A stretch of DNA of 64,000 bases, from positions 22,449,590 to 22,513,589 of the forward strand of contig NC_133778.1 of the NCBI RefSeq assembly GCF_003597395.2, in the 5' to 3' direction. The translations under genes were made by a program, and so were the position numbers. The notes beneath the pieces are model-generated. The model saw nothing but the letters and a program-made list of their open reading frames with translations. It made no database searches and was not told the DNA's origin. The stretch is from Chelonoidis abingdonii (taxonomy: Eukaryota > Chordata > Testudines > Testudinidae). This document shows positions 58,936 through 64,000 of this stretch, in pieces (the stretch's first letter is position 1; every line of letters begins with the position of its first letter).

Positions 58936-59764
58936 ATCGAAACACAGTTGGGTGAGGGGAGTAGCTACAAAAAACATGTAGCAAATTTAAAATCAGAGAC
59001 AGGTGGATGTAGCCCACATGAAATATTGTACAACTTCTTGTTAGTGATTAACCATGAAATGCATGACTGGATCCAGACGAGTCAAACCCATATTAGCATT
59101 ATTATCAGGAAAAAAAAGGGATTATGTGAGAAATGGAGAAGGAAATAGGGACTTATACAATAGAAGATAAGAAAGACAGCATGACAGGCCCTACAACAAA
59201 GCAAAGTCTGTTTAGTATAGATCCAACTCTCAAAGGATAGGACAAAAATCAGACAGCACCATGGTTAATTATTATAATGGGCTCTGACTACTACCTGTTG
59301 GTTGAGTCTTGATTCACCCAGTCATACATTTCTGAAACAATCACCATTTGGGAAGAAATGTATATGCTATGTCAAAGTCAATATGGACTTTGGTAAGTGT
59401 GTGAACCCTCTCCCCTCAACATACAAACTTTCTATTCTAAGCAACTCTAAACACGCTGTTTTAGCTAATTGCTGACAGGACAAATTATTTTATTGCAAAA
59501 ACATTAAAAGAGAAGGTGATAATTACACTACTACAGGAGCAATATGACCACAGACATTTAGACAGGGATAAATGCAAAAATGGCTGAAGACAGAAACTTT
59601 GAAATTTGTTATGTCCATGAAGACCAACACATGCTTGCTTTGAAGAAAATTTGTTGGGTGTTTTTTCACCTAACTCATGACCATTTGGAACTGTCTACTG
59701 AGTCAATACAAAGAATATTTCTTTGTCTATAGGTGTGCAATTAGGTGCATAGAGCATGCATGAG
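58936..59764. other. No recognised feature
   Basis: Unassigned AT-rich DNA. Confidence 0.4.
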
Positions 59765-60003
59765 GTCTTGGCTATACAGCGCTGCAGTCCAAACTACAGA
59801 GTATGAATTGTAGAGTGCTGTAAAGCATTGCACTCTGCCTGCCCCTTGTAGACCCTGCTGGCACAAACCGTAAGATGCCTTATTCATGTCAATGGAGTCT
59901 CATTTTAGACAAGGTCTAGTTGGGATAGGTAGTTTGCAACACTTTAGGGCACTCTGCAATTCACAACCCAATAATCCAAACTGCGGTGCCATGTAGACTC
60001 AGC
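59765..60003. repeat. Palindromic MITE (CTATACAGCGCTGCAG end)
   Basis: GGCTATACAGCGCTGCAGTCC at the left mirrors AACTGCGGTGCCATGTAGACT at the right. Internal TTGTAGAGTGC and GCACTCTGCAATT also pair. The target duplication is unclear. Confidence 0.55.
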
Positions 60004-60227
60004 TTGTGTGTGTGTGTGCACTGCAGCCAGTTAAGCATGCACATTCTAGAACTTGGAGACTTCCAAGGTGAACTACTGGCCCTGTTGAAGTCAATGATAA
60101 AACTCCCATTGACTCAAAATTATTAAACTGACAATATGGAAAATGGAAGAAGCTGGGATCCATTCCCAGCCCTGCAGAAAGGGAGGGAGGAGAATAAACA
60201 GTGTTGGAAAGAGAGACAAATTAGGAG

Positions 60228-60462
60228 TCAGTTGGCTTAATGGCTAGGGGCACTCGACTGGGACTGTTCCTAGTTCTGTTGGTGTCCTGGGCAACTCATT
60301 TCACTTCTCTCATTCCTCTATCCTTTGTCTTGTATATCTGGATTGTAAGCTCTTCAGGTCAGAGACTGGCTCTTATTATGTGTGTGTGCAGTGCTTAGGA
60401 CAACAGGACCACAATCTCCGTTGGGGCCTTTAGACTCTAGTGTAATCTAAACAATAATAAAA
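60228..60462 (+). repeat. MIR-type SINE with L2-like tail
   Basis: The tRNA-like head GTTGGCTTAATGGCTAGGG and TCCTGGGCAACTCATTTCAC are followed by TTGTAAGCTCTTCAGGTCAG and AGTGCTTAGGACAACAGGAC, the L2-type tail. It is the most complete SINE of this kind here. Confidence 0.75.
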
Positions 60463-61946
60463 TAACAGGACCATTAGGATCACAGTAGCTAAAGATGGAA
60501 AAGAATTATTAGATCATTTAATCCTCTAATGGTATCATGACACTGAATTGTGAGGTTTATGTCATAGGATTGAGTCAGGGTTGATGTGTGATGATAATGA
60601 GCTGTGATCAAATGATGCAACTTTCTGCCTGGAGCTGGGCTTCAGTTAGAACACTGGATATGAATCCTCTTCAGCTTTGACGCATCCCAAATTGGGACCC
60701 AAAACTTCACAATTTGAATATATTTCTGTAATGGATCTAGAACACCAGATCTAAACTTATCTAAACTTTGGAATGTTATCCAAGTCAGCATCTGTATCTG
60801 AATCCTTTGCTAGTGATAATGATAGATCCATTAAAGCTCAGTGTATTCTTGTGGCATCACCAGCTTAGACAAAACTAAGAACTACTGGAAAGCTTCTCAG
60901 AAAACCTTCTGATCTTCCAAGGTTTCCAGTCTGAATTCCAAATCCCAGAGGCCTAGAACTGAATAGATTTGGAGAAAGTGCTGAAGTTTCAGATCCAAAT
61001 CTGAACAGATCTTTCATCACCAATTTCAGCTTCAGCCGGTAGAGAGTTTGGAGTCTTTTTCTTATTATTCCTCAGTTAAGGTCTGCTGTTCTAGTAGACT
61101 GCAACCATGCTAGTAGGACACCTTTTCTGTGTATGCAAGAACTATTCTAGCACCTGCATCAAAGGCATTCACTTGGTAAAATAAACCTGTTTTCATCTTG
61201 TGGTCTTTGCCTTATTTTGGCTCTTATAGCATTGCTCATAGCTGGATCCTCTGAAGTTATTTATATTTTTTATTTAAAGAGCCTTTATGTTACTTGTTTA
61301 AAACTGAAATCAGATTAAGACTGGCCATGTGAATTGGCAGGTTATTCAAAAATGAAAAGTGAGCATAAATAATCTTCTTAATTTTGCAGTAAGGAGGTTT
61401 ATGAAGAGCACTTACTCGTTATACAACAGTTGTTAACACATTGTAACAAAGTCCTTTCCAAACAGCATATGAAACCAGCTGTTTGGATTACAGTAGATTA
61501 CAAATGATTCCTTGTCTCTTCAAAGGCTGTTGGTTTTTAGGCAATATAAAGGTGGCTGTTTGAAAAATATCTAATAGCATGCACATTAGTAATCTTTGGA
61601 AGCTGCAGCACAGAGAAATTGTTAATTTGGTCAACAAAGTAATCTTCTTCCTAATGTTTTGGATGTGAGTTTGTGAACTCAGAAGAAAGAACAACAGATA
61701 TTCACTCATCTAGCTTTAATCGTCTAGTATTAGTTAAATCTGCACCTGAAGTTGCCCAGTAACTTAATAGGTCATTGATTACAGTTTATTTAACTTTTCT
61801 TTTTGAGTATGTACTCTGTGAAATGAGGCAAACAGTACAATGCACATTTACTTGAATTATACATCTTGGCAAACAGAAGCAAATGCTGAATCATTGAAAA
61901 GAGCACTGAAAAACCCTTACACTGGAAGGCTCAGGGATCTCCAGGA
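60463..61946. other. No recognised feature
   Basis: Unassigned sequence; short frames at 61488-61709 and 61840-62058 have no domain, and the second overlaps the LINE fragment that follows. Confidence 0.4.
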
Positions 61947-62115
61947 AATCATAAGAACAGCCATACTGGGTCAGACCATAGGTCCATCTAGCCCAGTATC
62001 CTGTCTTCCAACAGTGGTCAATGCCAGGTGCCCCAAAGGGAATGAACAGAACAGGTAATCGTCATGTGATCCATCTGCTGTCACTCATTCCCAGCTTCTG
62101 ACAAACAATCAAAGT
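61947..62115 (-). mobile_element. CR1-type LINE 3' fragment
   Basis: AAGAACAGCCATACTGGGTCAG, GACCATAGGTCCATCTAGCC, CAGTATCCTGTCTTCC and GCCAGGTGCCCCAAAGGG follow the order of a very common chelonian and crocodilian LINE 3' UTR that I place with CR1-type elements. Orientation is inferred from the TAAGAACA start, which corresponds to the reversed 3' end. Non-coding. Confidence 0.75.
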
Positions 62116-64000
62116 ACTGTATTCATTCTCTCATAGTTGCTTATTTGATTTTTCAAAAAAAATTCCACCTTACATTTAAAAAAAATATTTTATAAGCAGT
62201 GAAAATTTTAAATGCAGATCTGTAGGGCCTGATTCTCTTCTCACACTGTTGGAATCCCAGTTACTAAAATGGAATTAGGGATGAATCCTGCACGGTGATA
62301 AGTGTTATGGCCCTGATCCACAAAGCACTTACATGCTTCCCATTAAGCACATCAGTAGTCCCATTGGCTTCAAAGAGACTCTTCCCATGCTGGATGGGGA
62401 CCAGAGAACTCAGTGACTTGCAGAATCAAACCCTTACTCCTGATTTACACAAGGGGATTTGAGAAGAGAGTCAAGCCCATGACAATTAAATGTCTCTAGG
62501 GATTAAATCCTGCTCACCTTACTCACTGGAACATTAAGTGGGCAGCATTTGGCCCTGCTACTGTACTTCAGTTTAAAACAGTAATAGCTGGACAGGTCAA
62601 GTCAGCTTAATTGCAAGCCTTCACGGTTCCACTGAAATTGATACTATCATTGCCATAGTTCCATGCCCAAATGTACTGTGCTTGCGTATTACTCAGCACT
62701 ATGTACAATAATTTCTTATATTCCCTTATCCATATCCATGGGCCTGATCCAAAGGCCACTGAAGATTGTGGTTAGCTGAGCTACATTCAGTTACGCCAGC
62801 TGAGCATCTGGCCCATGTACTCCACTAGAACCATGCATTGGCATTTTTAGAGGAAGAAAATGGCTTTAACTCCTATACTGTAATTTCTTTATTTTTGAAG
62901 ATGTCCAGTGATAAAACATTTGTTTATTGTTCTAGGAGCCCTGTTTATGAGTAGAGTGATGATTTTAGGGTTTTTTCGTACAAATTGAAGCCATTGGTTT
63001 ATTGCATAATCGGTTGAGATGGCTGACAACTGATGAAAGTGTTCTTTACAAAACCAGGACACTTAGAAAGAAATCATTTTAATTTTCATCCCAAATTGTA
63101 TGCAAATCTCCATCCCACTAACTCCACTGTTTTTATAAAGATACTGTTTACCCAGATTTAATCAGTGGTGTCACTTGGGCACAGCAAAACCAGCAATGTG
63201 ACCTACTGAGATTCAGCACCAGATTGCGATTTACAATCAACGCAGGAAAAGTCACTGAAGTGCATAGCTCCCGCCCCAATTACTAATTAATCAGACCCAA
63301 AGAAGTCTCCATAAAAGGCACCAGGCTCAGCTGTGAGTCCATAAATTCCAAAGGCACCTCTCTTTTTGAGTAGGAAAGGTGACCTATGAAGATATACATA
63401 CTGCAGTTAAGAGCCAGTCCCAAACGAAAACATTCCTGCCAGTGCCAAAGTCCCCCCGCCCCCTTTCTTCTTTTTTAAAATATGATTACAAGAAGTCAGA
63501 CTGCAGTAAATCCCAGCATTGCTATAAAATTGGATGTTGTTTGTTTGAAATCAAGTGGCTAATTTGTTTTCCTGAGTTTGTGTGTACACACTTCCCCCCC
63601 ACCCTTAGTTTGCTTATTTCTGTAGAAAACAAAGTGACAATGGATTCTCTGTTGCATTTTGTTTTGGCTAGCTGAATGTCTTAGGTCAGGCAGGCTTTTA
63701 CAAAGGTTATGATTATTTATAAGTTCATCCTAAATTCTCTATTTTTATAATTATTGCAAAGCACTTGTAGTGAATAACTTTGCTATAAGCTCAAGAGGAG
63801 ACCCTACTCATTGATCTGAAGGGCGCATTACGATAAACTAATATTTGATCGCCTATCTTGCAATCAGATTACCTAACATGGAACCTTGGACCAGTACAGA
63901 GCCCCATCATCTTCAATTAGGCTCTGCACAAGGGCAGGGGTCTGCGTTATAGGATTCAATTACAGGCTCAGGGCCTAAATAAGTAAATTCCCTTTAATTT
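62116..64000. other. Spacer with one palindromic repeat
   Basis: 62307-62440 is a CCCATTGGCTTCAAAGAG-centred copy of the palindromic family (GGCCCTGATCCACAAAGCAC at its left end). The rest, to the window end, is AT-rich. The 98-codon frame at 63379-63675 shows no recognised domain. Confidence 0.45.

Noticed and set aside
1..64000. CRISPR arrays, operons or other prokaryotic systems
   Set aside because: Repeat content is vertebrate, there are no regularly spaced direct repeats with unique spacers, and there is no dense coding.

Overview
This window looks like a gene-free, interspersed-repeat-rich stretch of a turtle nuclear genome. The identification rests on repeats: CR1 LINE 3' ends on both strands, L2 LINE and MIR-type SINE remnants, GC-rich hAT MITEs that begin CAGGGGCGGC or CAGGGGTCGGCAACC, TTA/TCA-flanked PIF/Harbinger-like MITEs, and two units resembling chelonian Penelope-like elements. 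None of the longer open frames looks like a cellular exon. The only recognisable coding remnants belong to transposable elements: the CR1 reverse-transcriptase C-terminus twice, an L2 C-terminal remnant, and a hAT transposase C-terminus on both strands of one palindromic element. The window could be intergenic or lie inside a very large intron; the sequence does not decide.

Layout. 1-2.7 kb: an L2 tail, a fold-back Penelope-like unit at 655-825, then plain AT-rich DNA. 3.4-4.5 kb: a plus-strand CR1 split by a hAT MITE with a perfect 8-bp target duplication. 4.5-9.8 kb: degenerate short palindromic repeats. 9.8-11.1 kb: a Harbinger-like MITE carrying a hAT MITE and a probable solo LTR. 13.0-15.7 kb: a MIR, an LTR-like unit with a polyadenylation signal, and a second LTR-like unit split by a minus-strand CR1. 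16-35 kb: MITEs, MIRs and long repeat-poor spacers. 34.7 kb: a Penelope-like unit with a hammerhead-ribozyme-like core. 36.9-37.5 kb: an L2 3' end. 39.2 kb: a hAT MITE. 42.6-45.2 kb: a palindromic hAT element invaded by a solo LTR and a second hAT MITE. 48-64 kb: MIR, CR1 and L2 fragments, one more hAT MITE, a directly repeated 180-bp segment and a TTTC microsatellite.

The most informative features are the nested insertions, where target-site duplications fix the order of events; the hammerhead-like core at 34764-34791; and the hAT palindrome whose two arms each encode the transposase dimerisation region, on opposite strands. No tRNA, rRNA, CRISPR, bacterial operon or host promoter was recognised. 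Family names come from sequence recognition without a database search, and edges without a stated target duplication are approximate.
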